A stretch of DNA of 64,000 nucleotides, from assembly GCF_009727055.1 (NCBI RefSeq), contig NC_052360.1, forward strand, positions 64,268,874 through 64,332,873, written 5' to 3'. The stretch is from Benincasa hispida (Eukaryota; Streptophyta; Magnoliopsida; Cucurbitales; Cucurbitaceae). Position 1 is the first letter of the stretch, and each line of letters opens with the position of its first letter. A program made the position numbers and the translations under genes. The notes beneath the pieces were generated by a model. That model did not search any database. It saw only the letters and a program-made list of their open reading frames with translations, and was not told the origin of the DNA. Shown here in pieces: positions 45,939-57,730 of the stretch.

Positions 45939-47040
45939 CACCCCTAAATTTTGAACAATGCTCGAACTCGAGTATTCCTAAAATAATTCCTTAAAATACT
46001 CTCATGGTCTTAACGCACTAGATCCACTTCACATCATGTTCTTTATTCTACAAGTGTTTTAGATTGGTGTTTAAAATGAGTTTATTCCCTTCCCAAAGAA
46101 ATATATACTTGATCTCTTTTGCGGGAAGCACATTCTTCAAAAGCTCTTTCGCTTTCTGAAACATTTCCATCTTTCAAGTTCAGTAATGCGTTGGAAGTTT
46201 TTTTTTTGTTGCAAAAATTCTTACAAAAACAAGTTTTTTTTTTTTTTTTTAGTTCTTTAGAGGATTACCTATGCATCGATTCAGGTAAATCACCTTCGTT
46301 TTGGCTACCCCACAGATATCATGCAAAGATCTAACTACGAGCAAGTGCCCTTCACAACTAAACTCTTATCTAAGCATTATGTTTTCTTCCTTAGGCTTAG
46401 ATAGTGGAGTTTGGGATGCGTTGGTGTTGGTTACCTTCATTTTGTTTTGCCCCCATGGGTCTCTTGTGAACATCCAACTACGAGTAAGTACCATACCCAA
46501 TCTTAATTCATATCAAGCTGGGTTTTCTCTTTTGTGCTGATAGTGGAGTTTTCTATTATGTCCGATATATATGTGTGTGTGTGTGTGTATTTATTTATTT
46601 ATTTATATTGAAAAGTTAAATGAAATTATGAAGATTATTGCAAACTCGAGAACACGTCAACTCAAACCTCCCAACCCCAAATTTTGGAGGTAAGCAAGGT
46701 CCTCATTGCTGAAAAAGAACTATAAAAATGCCTTAGAAATTTCAAAAGGAGGTTTGAGGTGAGACTTGCACGCATGAGAAATCAAAATTATGTTTCATTT
46801 GATGAATTTTTTAGACTTAGATTTCAAACGGCTATCTAAACATGAAGGTATCAGACATTAGTGTTATCATTGTGGTATCAAAGCACAATGCAAGACACAA
46901 AAGAAATAAAGGAAGGATAAGAGGAATATTGAAGAAAAATGCAAGGATTAAAATGTTGTAAATTTCATTCATTGGCAAAGATATATACTTGAAATGTTAA
47001 CATAGACAAACACATACAAGAGTTACAAAAAAATTAAGAA
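45939..47040. other. Unassigned stretch with microsatellites
   Basis: No transposon domain or plant gene was recognised. The short frames at 46119 and 46301 have no features I can identify. By position this could include the 3' LTR or 3' end of the minus-strand Athila-like element. A (TG)8 run at 46572-46588 is followed by four TTTA units (46589-46606), a compound microsatellite. Confidence 0.4.
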
Positions 47041-47069
47041 AGAAATAAAAAAGGCCAACACCTCTAAAT

Positions 47070-49945
47070 TTATTGACGAGGTAGGCGCATTGTCCCTGCA
47101 TTAAGGTGCAGGTCTTCATCCATGAATTTAAGTGGATTGGTTAAGTGTTGTGGCAGTGAAGGAAGAGCAAACATTCCCATCAAGACTTGGTTGATATATT
47201 GCATTGTAAAATTGAACTGGTCTTGACTCCTCTGCATCTGTTGTCGCATGTAATCCCTTAGAACAACGTTTTGGCATTGCAAAGTCACCAATTGCATGTA
47301 TAAGGCTTCCATGGATGCAGCCAGGGGTTTGATTTGTGCTTGGATGAACTGTTTGAGCTCATCCATGTGGACTTGTGTGGTAAGAGGTGTAAGGGCATTA
47401 GGCTGGAGCAGTTATTGCTCATGCATCTCCCCAATTGAGCTGTTAGTGGTGTGGGCGTTGCTTGTTCCTAACCCAGTTTGTTCATAGATGATTGTTAGGG
47501 GAGTCAAAGGTAAGTGATAAGGGAGAGCAACGAAGGAAAAGTTGAGGACTTTCTGTTTCACAAATTTGATCACTATATGTTTCATTGTGGTGACTTGGAT
47601 CAATTGGTCTATTAACAAGGGACGTGAGGGTTGATAGGCTTAGAGGTTGAAGGGGTATGTTGAGGTCCACTAGGTTGGTGTCCTCGTATTCTAACACAAG
47701 CTTAGCTTCCCATTCTTGCTCATCAGGTGAAGTTTCATCACTTGGTTCGTCATTAGGAGTCTCGATGCATCTCTTATTTGTTGCGCGCTTCGAAGGTTGA
47801 GGCTTTGAAGTCTTAGACTTGGGAGGCAATTAAGGTTGGTTGGGTGAGCCTCGTAGGAAACACCTTATAAAGTCATCCCCCCAAAGGGATGTCAGTGCGT
47901 TCGCATAATGCACAAACTAGCCACAAAAAGTACATTTGGTTGTGTGGCTTCCCTTTGACAGTTTTGATTTGATCCACAATGAGCTTTCCCACGTCAAGGG
48001 TTATGCAATGCATTATGTAGTAGATAGCCAATATCCTCTTCCGTGATACGGTTTCATCATGCATTGTTGGCATGATTCTATTTTTTACTAAGTACAACTA
48101 GAGGTTCGTATCAGGGAGAAGATTCTAAAGGGCCATGGTCATGATGCCTGTTCTATGCCATGAACTCCTAGGCTTGGCTATTAGTCATATCACATCATCC
48201 AGTTGGTTTGGAGTTGGTTGTTTAATGATGCGATTACCCTTAGCATCTGGGTTGTCTGGTGAATCGAGCACTTCGTTGATGACTTGGGAGAAGAAACACA
48301 CAATGCAGTCTTCCACTAACGTTGCATCCTTAGATTCATCACAATCACTGCTATAAAATTCACGGATGAGGTGGAGCCAAATTCTTGATGGGTCGACACA
48401 AAGTTGATGCCAACCATTATGTCGATGGTGTCTATAATTTAGTCTGGCATCGGACTACATTCTGGGAAAAATCCCTTCTGTACAAATATATCAGTAAATT
48501 ATCGCTTCTTCCCCTTTGTACATTTGGGTGATGCAGGTGCCACCCTCATTTCTTTTTCTTATGCTTCTCAGCCTCTCGAGCCAGCGCCCTTTTTTCATCC
48601 TCCAATTCTCTTTGGAGAGCGCTTTTCCTTTTCCTTTATTTTGCAGGCTTTTATTTTTCCACCCTGCATTCCAGCTCACTTGAGTCAAATGAACTGCCTT
48701 CCTACGTTACAACCATAGAACTGGTTACAACTTTATTTTCCTCCTTTTCTTCTTCTTCTTGAATTGATAACCTTATTTTTCTTTTTGAAGAGTGTACTAA
48801 GGATCCTTCATTCGCATTGGATAGGCGTGGCAATGATGCATAAGGGTCAACTGCCGCATGGTTAAATTCTTGCGACCTTTCTTCCTCTTCTTCTTCATCC
48901 ATTTCTTCTTCCAACATAATGGCATAGTGGTCAACCTCATCTTCTTCTACTGAGCTTATTGCACATTCAACCCTTCTCTCTAGCTCGTTCTCGGCCAATG
49001 CATCAACAGCTTCTTGATGCATCATTTGATCCATTTCCAAGAATTTCCATTGGTCGAGGCTGGCTAAAATTGGTCCAAAGACCTCTTACTTGTCTCTTTG
49101 AGCTAGCTTGCTGAGGTCTGGTTGTGCAGTTGATTCTAACGTATAACTATTGAAACTTGGAAGATCAATGGATGGATGGTGGTGGTGTAACATGGGGTAG
49201 GTCGAATGGTGTATGTGGCTAATTGGGTGACGATGCGAGAGAAGAAGGGGCCATATCAATACGGAAAATGGTGGCTAAGGGCTCAACAGCTAATTGTACT
49301 GTCAGACGCACGTTAGTCAATGGTTCTATTCTTAGGTGTTCAGAGATATGGTCATGCAGCGATATGTTGGGCTTGATGGTGGGAATGGTTGGTGGAGGGC
49401 TGGCTTTTTGTAAGGCTTTGTGGAATCTAATTTGGCAAGGCCTTTCGACGCAAGGTGTCGCTTCGATTTGGATGGAGTTGTGGACTTGGGATTTTTGGAT
49501 TTCGGGGAGATGGAAGGTGTGGGCTTTGAGAGGGTTTTGGAGGAGATGGAAGGCATTAGGGAGGTTTCGCCGACGTTGTTTGGGTTAAGGGTTTAGTTTG
49601 GACGGTGGCCTCCCTAGAGGAAGATGAAAGAGGTAATTTCTTGGTTGAGGTGCAGGTTTTGATGGTGGAGATGGAGATGAGGGTGGGGAAAGAGAAATGG
49701 ATGGAGAGGAGAAGAAGCTTACTGGGCTGTCTCCAACGAAGCTCAACAACTCATTTTAGCTATCCAAAATGTCTGACATTGTTTCTAACGAGGGAGCTTG
49801 AAAGATCTTCTGGGAAGACGATCGGAGCTAGATGAATGACTGAAAAGGAGATTGGAAGAAATTAGGGCACGAGAGATCGAAAATAGGAAGAAGCAGAAGT
49901 TTTGAAATTTCAACCCTTTTATAGAAACGCATGAGGAAAGAGAAA
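47070..49945 (-). pseudogene. Athila-type env-like region
   Basis: Minus-strand coding relics downstream of Athila-like pol, where this lineage carries a second ORF. From right to left: a proline-, serine- and lysine-rich N-terminal part (49556-49332, SKTLSKPTPSISPKSKNPKS), an acidic stretch (49040-48702, EEEMDEEEEEERSQE), and a region like the 'putative plant transposon protein' domain (about 48440-47870) ending IMPTMHDETVSRKRILAIYY, DVGKLIVDQI and ALCERTDIPLGG. Then a basic linker (47829-47482, PPKSKTSKPQPSKRATNK) and a C-terminal coiled-coil-like part (47366-47070, FIQAQIKPLAASMEALYMQL). Stops and frameshifts separate these. Its function is unknown, and the domain name is from memory. Confidence 0.7.
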
Positions 49946-51945
49946 TGTTGGAGTTAGCAATCAAAAAGTGGAAGAATTTAGGATCATTAAGCACTATAAT
50001 TCATTAAATTTTAGCATCTAAATCAACATATTCATAGAATAACAAGAGGGTTTCAGAAATGCCTTTGAAGAACTCATTTGATCCACGAAATACACTTCAA
50101 TTATCCCTCCAAAAGCTTGTGAACCACGAAAGGATCTTCCCTATTATTCTCTTGGACCTTAGATTGAGTTGTGAGACTCAAAATGAATTAGATTTAGGGA
50201 ATTTTTAGATGAAAAACTGGTTTCTTGCAGGAACTTGAAGAACTCTTATTCAATCACTTAATCTAAAAAATCTCAACTTTTGCATGGCCATCAATCTCAA
50301 CAAAAAAGTTGAGTTTTGTACACATGCAATCAAATTGCACAAAATTAAATAACTCCTACTTGAGAAATTTAAGTGGGATTGAGTGGAATAATGAGTAAAG
50401 TTAGAAAGTTGGAAAAACCCACTCAACTTGGGTTTTTCCACTTTTTCAAATTAAATTCAATTTTAATCAAATTAAAATTTAATTTTCCATTGTTCAAAAT
50501 CAATTCCTATTTTAAAATTGATTTAAAATCAATTAATTGAATTTTCATTAAAATTCAATTTTTAATCTAATTTTAAATTAAATTAAAACACAAATTTATT
50601 TTCTAATTTTTAATTTTCACAAAATTCAAATTTTCAATTTTAGAATTAATTGATTTAATTAATTCCATTAATTTCATATCTAATATTAAATTAATTAAAT
50701 GCAATTCCACAACCATGAATCCTTATTCATGTATTTTTATTTTTAAATTGAATTTAAATATCAACCAATTCTCCAATTTCGTTTAATTTGATAATTGAAC
50801 ATGTAATTATATCGTATATAATTATTAGTTCCCTTAATTCGAATTTGAACGTTTCAAATTTACTCATCACGCTATTCTAAAGTTTATTTCGTTTGTAAGC
50901 TAGTAGGGAGACCTAATGAACCTACAGATCATGGGCTCCAACGATTTGAGATTAACTGGCTAACCTCTTTAACCTAATTAACCACCATTAGTTAACTACC
51001 AGGTTACACCACTAAAGCCTAGTAATTGCACTCCCCTCACTGTAGATATAGTTGTGTCCACTCGATATAACCATAATTAGTAAGTTAACCTTTCACAGGT
51101 TGTTCATAATAACGGTTGGGTCAATAGCTGTTTTACCTCCGAGATTGCATCTTTTTCCTTAAGTCCTACGGATTCTCTAATGAACAATTGGTTTGTGATC
51201 CAATCATCAAACCGAGTCCTCTCGAGCCAATGAGAGAGTGGGGCTCCTTGTTCAAGACCTAAAATCAACACTTAACGAAATAACCTTTCTACTATCTCTA
51301 ATAACGGGTAGGAGCGAATTCCATCTTGCATCCTATGTCCCCAGGTATCTACCTGGTCTTACCCCTGAAATTAGAGGCTTATTGAGCCAACACTCACCCA
51401 TAGAAATCTAAGGATAATCCTGAATAAACAAGAGTTCATAGTTAACTCAGAATTAAGGTTAAGTTACCTAAGTCATCACTTTGAAATAGTCAGTTTTAAA
51501 CAGTAAACAATGTTATAAAGCAAGAGTGACTTATTTTTTGGTCCGATCTTATATAATCTCTTTGTACTAGGATGCCCCCACTCGCATGTCTCTACATGAA
51601 TGAATCAGGATCACTTCGTTTGTAGCACTTTATAACAATTGTAACAACTACAAAGTGGGTCACATCTGATAGTATCCCCAGAATAAGGTACCCAACCTTA
51701 TTCGTATACTATAGACCATTTTGGCTATTCACTCGAACCTGATCCACTCTTATGTCTCCACATAAAGTTCAAGTATTCATGTAATAGCCATGGTTCTTTG
51801 TTTATTAGATTTCGATTATTTCTAAAATGAAATGGGAAATTCATGTATTCAGTAACAACTTTATGAATCAAACTTCAATAACACACATATATATACAGAA
51901 TAAGTTTATTGTTTACAAACCACGAGTTTTAGGACATAAAACCCA
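49946..51945 (-). mobile_element. Solo LTR (copia family 1b), AGAAA target duplication
   Basis: 2,000 bp. On the minus strand it begins TGGGTTTTATGTCC (51945) and ends ...ACTCCAACA (49946). Exact AGAAA flanks both sides (49941-49945, 51946-51950). It follows the LTR at 38357 in reverse order along its length, including 'ttggtttgtgatccaatcatc' near 51188 against the matching phrase near 39070. It sits between the pol and env-like regions of the Athila-like element. The short frames at 50250 and 51827 are not genes. Confidence 0.92.
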
Positions 51946-52019
51946 AGAAACCTCCACTTGGACTAAAACTCTAGTGGTAACACATATATGTATACATAAT
52001 GTTCAGTTATGAGTAAGCG

Positions 52020-54079
52020 TCCTTGGAATATTTTTCTTTTATTGCACATAGGGATGACTTTGATGCGAGCGATGGATGCTTTGTAACGTTCTACGTTCCC
52101 TTCAAAGTAAGGCTTGACTCTCTGTCCGTTTACTTTGAAGGTGTTGGTGCCATCCTATCGAGTAAGCTCCATGGCTCCATGAGGAAAGATTTCCTTGATA
52201 TGAATGGTTTGGATCATCTGGATTTAAGTTTAGTTAGAAATAATCTTAAACGTGAGTTAAATAGCAAAACTTTTTGACTCACAAAAAGTTCATTCTTAAC
52301 GATGCATTGGTCATACCAACGATTGGTCTTTTCCTTGTATATCTTTGCATTTTCATATCCATTCAGTCACCATTCGTTCGGCTTGTTGAGTTGCATTTCG
52401 ATGTTCTCCCGTAACTTCCAAGTCTAAATTCAGCTATTTAACTGCCCAGTATGCTTTGTGCTCCAATTCTATTGGTAGTGGCATCCTTTTTCAAATACGG
52501 AGGCATATGGAAACATACCTATTGATGTTCTAAATGCAGTCCGATATGCCCAAAATGCTTCATCAAGCTTTTGCACCCAGTCCCTTCTTGATGCATTGAC
52601 TACTTTTTCCAAGATTGTCTTGATCTCTCTATTGGAAATTTCAGCTTGCTCGTTCATTTGTAGGTGGTAGGCAGTAGCCACCTTGTGCTTGACATTTTAT
52701 TTAGCAAGTTTTAGAGATAATGCGGTAAATGAAATGTGTACCTTCGTCACTGATTAACGCCCTAGGTGTTCCAAAGCGTGTGAAGATGTACTTCGTTAGG
52801 AATTTAAAATGGTTGCTGCATCATTCTTTGCACAAGCTACTGCCTCAACCCACTTTGACACGTAGTCTACATCTACCAAAATGTATTGTTGACCATAAGA
52901 TGGAGGAAATAGCCCCATGAAATCAAGGCCCTAAACATCAAAGAGTCCGAATTTGTGTATATTGTTAAGAGGCATTGCATCCCTTGTTGAAATATTACCC
53001 GTAGTTGGCATGGGTTACATTTTAGTACATATTCTCATGTGTGTCTGAATAGAGTGGGGCCAAAAATACCCACCTTGAAGGACCTTTGTAGCCATCCTTT
53101 GCCCTCCGAAATGACCTTCATAGTGGGAGTCATAAAATTCAGATAATATATGTTGTACCTTGACTTCGAGGACACACCGACACATGATCAGATTTGGGCC
53201 TTTCTTGTAGAGGAACGACTCATTCCAAAAGTAAGATTTGTTATCATGCACGAGCCATTTTCTATGTTGGGCATTGAAATCTTCGGGAAACTGTTTGGTG
53301 GTTAAATAACTAACAATATCAGCATACCATGGTTCTCGATCTTCAACTTTGAGCAGACTTTCATAAGGAAATCTGTCTTCATTTCCAGCCATCCCCAACT
53401 GTATTTCCTTGCTCTCTAATCGTGATAAGTGATCAGCAACTTGATTTTTTGTTCCTTTTATATCCTTGTTTTCCAGATCGAATTCTTGTAGCAGTAATAC
53501 CTAGCAAATGAATCTGGGCTTTGCATCCTTTTTATCCATCAAGAACTTTATAGCAGAGTGATAAGTGTAAATGGTTGCTGACGCACCAACCAAATAAGCT
53601 CGAAATTTTTCAATCGCCAAACATTACTACCAAAAATTCCTTCTCAGTATAGTGTTCTTGGGAGTCATAAAGTATCTTGGACACATAAGAAATAGGATGT
53701 ATAAGGTTTCCTCTCTTTTGGCCTAGCCTCGTTCCAACTGCCACGTAGTTAGCGTTGCACATTAAGATGAAAGTTGCGTCCAATCAGAAGCTATCAATAT
53801 AGGTGTTGTTGTTAACGCATATCTTAGAGTCAACACATATTGGCAGTCTTCATAAAAAACATAGGGCCTATTCAATTCCAATAACGCTCTCAGTGGATGT
53901 GCAATTTGGGTAAAACCTTTGACAAACCTTCTATAGAAACCTGTGTGGCCTAAAAAGTTTCTTAAGGCTTTGAGGTTCACAGATGCAGGCAATTTTGCAA
54001 TCACATCATTTTTTGCTTCATCCACTTCCAAACCTACTTTAGAAACCTTGTGCCTAAGCACAATACCTTCTGTCGCCAT
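52020..54079 (-). pseudogene. Athila-type gypsy pol: RT end, RNase H, integrase
   Basis: Minus-strand Ty3-gypsy pol in its usual order. 54079-53762 is the end of RT (GIVLRHKVSKVGLEVDEAKN, LRNFLGHTGFYRRFVKGF) followed by RNase H relics down to 53400. 53398-53015 is the spacer and integrase zinc-binding region (EPWYADIVSYLTTKQFPEDF, GGHFGGQR-like HFGGQRMATKVL). 52681-52469 is the integrase core end ([33 protein letters not shown]). 52280-52080 is the C-terminal part ([11 protein letters not shown], then K.KSR). The wording of these motifs points to the Athila lineage. The YxDD part of RT and everything upstream is missing beyond 54079. Several stops and frameshifts are present. Confidence 0.85.
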
Positions 54080-54214
54080 AAAATGACATTTTTCTCAATA
54101 GAGCACTAAAAGTGTTTATGCAGTATAAACTACAGTTTACATTTTGAATGTCATTCCTTTTAAAAGTGTTTATGAAACACCTTTTGCAATTTGAAAAGGT
54201 CGTAAATTTAGTTT

Positions 54215-54420
54215 ATGACACTTCAATATTTGGGGTTGTCCAACACGTGCTGAGCACTAATCCAAAGAACTTGGAAGCTCGTTCAAAAGTTTGCCTATTT
54301 GTAGGTTAGCCCAAAGAGACAAGAGGTGGTCTCTTTTATGATCCAGCTGAGAATAAAGTATTTATATCCACAAATGTTACTTTCTTGGAGAAAGATCACA
54401 TACGAGACCATAAATGATAA
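54215..54420 (+). pseudogene. Copia integrase C-terminal fragment
   Basis: About 68 codons in one plus frame: VFGCPTHVLSTNPKNLEARS, then KVCLFVG-stop-PKETRGGLFYDP and NKVFISTNVTFLEKDHIRDH. It is the same segment as 27690-27890 in the copia element at 22683 and belongs to that family or a close relative. A TAG interrupts it, and it stops abruptly at about 54415. No flanking LTR was identified. Confidence 0.8.
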
Positions 54421-55725
54421 GAATCAAGGTATTCCACACATTCCGGTTGGACTGACCAATTACAAGATACAAGGCAGCAAAGATTCAACAATCATTTATT
54501 CTTCACATACAAGATTGGATAGGGTCAGTTCATCCTCTATTTCATGTGGAAAATGCTAATCCAATAGATGAAGGACTATTTGGAGTATTAAAGGTCAATG
54601 TTTACTCGGATGGAGTGGAACATGGAATAGACATTAAGTTTCCATGAGTTTAAGCACTTTGAAAAATTTTTGTATTAAGTTCACAAAAAATTTATTGTAA
54701 GTTCACTTTAACTTTATTTCTATGACTAGTCAAAGATGAAGGTTGCCATTAATGATGTTACATTAAAGATGGTGGATGGAAGATGGTAGTTGGAAGATGG
54801 AGAACTCTTTTAATGTTTTATTTTGACCTTTTCTACTTTACATTAAATAGGTTTAGAATCTCTACAAGACAATATAAAGCCTTCTCCCCATCTATTTATA
54901 ATCAGATTAAGATTTGATGAATGAAATTTGAGATTTCATATTTGAGACTTTTCCCTTAGAATTTTGTAATTATTGTGATAGAATGCATATGAGCCATTCA
55001 ATCTAACTTTGATCAAGTTGATTATGGAGCGACTCAATCTAGAACAAGATTTTCCAATCTTGCTTCTAGATCTTCGATCAAGAGGTAACCTAATTCTAGT
55101 CTTTTCTTGGGGTTGAATTAAATCGTATTTGGAGATCTTAATTTTTTAGATTCAGAGGTTTTTACGTTAATTTCATCTTATTGATCAAGTTTAGATCTTG
55201 GAAAAAAAAAGTGACAAGAAAAATCAGAATTTGTTCTTACAATTATTCATGGAAATTGTGTGTTTAATCTTTGATATTTGAATCGTTTTGGCATAATTGA
55301 GTTATTACATTAACTCTCTCTATTTTCGGTCAATTCAAAGATCAAATGTATGTCCATTTGAGTACCTTTTCAACTTCCTGTCATTAAATACTGAAAATTA
55401 ATTGAAATATGAATTTGTTGACCTTTCTTCTTATCTTTCCTTTTCTTTCTCAATGAAAATGGCTGAATTTGATTCGGTGTCCTTCAAAAAAGTTTTAGAT
55501 CAGCCTTGTATCTTGAATTGTTAAGAAGAGCATTTCATCAAATTCACTGCGTAATACCCTTTTATTTGCAATTCTATTTTTGTGTTTAGTTTTATCCAAA
55601 AACTGCATTGTGATTTCCTTTATTTGTTTGTACTTTTCATTGTCTTTCTTGTTCTATTTTGTGGTTATTTTCATAATTATCTTGTCTTGCTTATATTGAA
55701 TAGTTTTTTATTTCAAGAATTGTAT
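54421..55725. other. Non-coding stretch with one arm of an inverted repeat
   Basis: No coding region is recognised. The stretch 54868-55135 reappears in reverse complement at 62045-62330 (listed separately). The remainder is AT-rich and the frame at 54326-54559 overlaps the copia fragment. Confidence 0.5.
54868..55135 (+). repeat. Repeat R5, forward copy
   Basis: Includes 'aatgaaatttgagat', 'atagaatgcat.tgag', 'gcgactcaatctagaacaag', 'aatcttgcttctag.tcttc' and 'ggggttgaa'. The reverse-complement copy at 62045-62330 follows a gypsy pol C-terminal tail, so this unit is probably part of a gypsy LTR or 3' region. Confidence 0.75.
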
Positions 55726-56401
55726 TGTCCCAGATGACAAGATCTTCACAATCACAATCACAAAACACTCAAATTTAACGGTCAATAACAATTCAAGAGT
55801 CAGGGAAGGTAATATGCTGAGGCTTGAAAATCTTCTATCGTTTACCAAATGGAAGCTCAATCGTATAGATGAATCTCGAAGAACTAAATGATAGTTCAAT
55901 TATATAAAGCGATGGTTCAATTGTGTAAATGATAGGATTAAGTGCTAGATGATCGCGTAGATGACAATTGACTAGAGCTAGACGATCGTGTAGATGATAG
56001 CTGATGAGCTAAACGATCGTATAGACGATTGGACGTTTTGCTAAATGATCGAGTAAACGATGCGATAGAAACTACACGATCGTGTAAATGATACTTTAGT
56101 AAATGCTGAACGATTGTAGAGTTAAGAAGAAAGGACACAGGAGTTTAAGTGGTTCGAACAAAGGCCTACGTCCACTGTGCAAATCGGGAGGTTCTCTTTT
56201 ATTACTTCTTCAAAATGATTACAGAACGAGTGCCTTGCTCTCTCATTTTTTTTACATTAATCTCACATTTGTTTTCTTTTATATGCAGGCGTTATAGTAA
56301 ACGATGAAGCTCTGGTGGTTACAACACATAACAGAAAAATGTTGACAATGGTACAACTGCCTGCAGCGATGTTCTTCTTCCTTTTGAGTCTTTCTGTAAC
56401 A
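55726..56401 (-). repeat. 3' LTR of the Tork-like element
   Basis: 676 bp, TGTTACAG...GGGACA on the minus strand. A TATAAAAG box lies at 56276-56283 (minus). A dense ACGATCGT-type array occupies about 55838-56115, downstream of the box in the transcription direction, so in an intact element it would lie in the transcribed part of the LTR. Confidence 0.93.
55838..56115 (-). repeat. ACGATCGT palindrome array in LTR
   Basis: Units such as 'gctagacgatcgtgtagatgat', 'gctaaacgatcgtatagac', 'gctaaatgatcgagtaaacgat' and 'ctacacgatcgtgtaaatgat' recur about every 20-40 bp. The core ACGATCGT is self-complementary. The 5' LTR has a matching array at 60650-60870. Confidence 0.85.
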
Positions 56402-56416
56402 ATCTCCACCTTTGTA
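56402..56416 (-). promoter_or_regulatory. Polypurine tract of the Tork-like element
   Basis: On the minus strand aaaggtggagat directly precedes TGTTACAG at 56401, as expected for plus-strand priming. Confidence 0.8.
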
Positions 56417-56639
56417 AGCAGAGTACCTTTCCCTCTCTGCTTATTGAGTTGACTTGAGCTAACCTTTTTCAGGTAGCTTGAACCCAAGAAGGTCCAAACA
56501 TCGACCAAACATGTTTAATGGAACAGTTTTGGTTAGCATATCAGCTGCATTATCTGAGGTATGAATCTTCACTATCTCGACTTCCCCTTTCTCAATCTCT
56601 TGTCTGATTAAATGATATTTAATATCAATGTGCTTGGTT

Positions 56640-57104
56640 CTACTGTGAAACAGCTATAGATAGGTATATTGTGCTCTGGTTATCACAATAGATTCTGACC
56701 TTTGTTTGTGTTATGCCGAAATAGTTTAGTAAACCTTTCGGCCAAAAACCTTCCTTTACAGCCTCAGACAATGCGATGAACTTAGCCTCTATTGTGGAAA
56801 GGGCCACAACAGGCTGCAAACTTGCTTTCCAGCTAATCAAATTGTTCCCCCATAGGAAAACATAGCCTGATAGAGAACATCTTGTGTCCAAATCCCTTGC
56901 ATAATCTACACCTACGTAACCATACACTTCATCATTAGATGACTCATTCTGTCTATATAAGACTCTTGCATCCTTGAATGAACATAGATACCTTAGTATC
57001 CACTTGATTGCCTCCCAATGTCTTTTACCAGGGTTTGCCATGTACCTACTGACCATACTAGTTGCATAGGATAGGTCTAGTCTGGTAGAAGTCATAAGGT
57101 ACAT
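56640..57104 (-). pseudogene. Tork-like RNase H
   Basis: About 154 residues of the C-terminal RNase H region: YLMTSTRLDLSYATSMVSRY, GYVGVDYARDLDTRCSLSGY, ISWKASLQPVVALSTIEAKF and VRIYCDNQSTIYLS. The domain removes RNA from the hybrid during replication. The catalytic glutamate context reads IEAKF instead of the usual E-A-E-Y form. It is separated from RT (57111) by a stop near 57108. The C-terminal tail after CDNQSTI is shortened by a stop at about 56640, before the polypurine tract. Confidence 0.88.
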
Positions 57105-57110
57105 TAATGA

Positions 57111-57730
57111 TCACACTGCTTGGGAATATGGGATAGCCTTCATATGGTTCAAATGCTTTTTATCTGTTCTCTTTGGACTATTTGCTGTTGAAAGCTTGAA
57201 GTGAGGTGCAAAAGAAGTGCCAACCGGTTTAGCACTCTCCATTTTGAACTTCTGCAGTATCTTGGCACAATATTCAAATTGACTAACTAGCAATCTACTC
57301 TGTTTTCTGTCTCTTTCAATCTCAATACCTAGGATTCTTCTTGACAACCCTAGGTCTTTCATATCAAACTCTCTCTTAAGAAGCATTTTAACTTGCCTCA
57401 ATTCTTCTTTGGAACTTCCGGCCAGTAGCATGTTACATAGAGAAGTAGATAGACCGGTTCCTTGAAGCTACTAGAGTTTGTGTAGACATACCAATCATAT
57501 GAGCTTATCTTGAACCCCATCTTGGAGATCACATCATCAAACCTCTCATACCAACATCTTGGTGACTGCTTGAGGCCATATATAGACTTGTTCAACAAAT
57601 ATGCTAAGTCTTCTTTTCCCCTTTTCACATTACCTTGAGGTTGCCTCATGTAAATGGTCTCATTCGATGCCCATGTAGAAAGGCTGTCTTTACATCCAAT
57701 TGGTCTAGCTCCAAGTCCTTTTATACAACT
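57111..57730 (-). pseudogene. Tork-like reverse transcriptase, catalytic box deleted
   Basis: RT copies the element RNA into DNA. 57649-57434 reads KSIYGLKQSPRCWYERFDDV, FKISSYDWYVY, and LLLYV, then shifts frame. 57431-57111 continues MLLAGSSKEELRQVKMLLKR and DLGLSRRILGIEIERDRKQS. Four bases appear to be missing between 57433 and 57434, exactly at the YVDD catalytic box: LLLYV joins directly to a shifted MLLAG, and both catalytic aspartates are gone. The upstream part of RT (57650-57960) is recognisable only in pieces. Confidence 0.88.

Noticed and set aside
46119..46540. Possible plant gene exons
   Set aside because: Two short frames, one with a run of phenylalanines from poly-T, show no domain or splice pattern that I could support.
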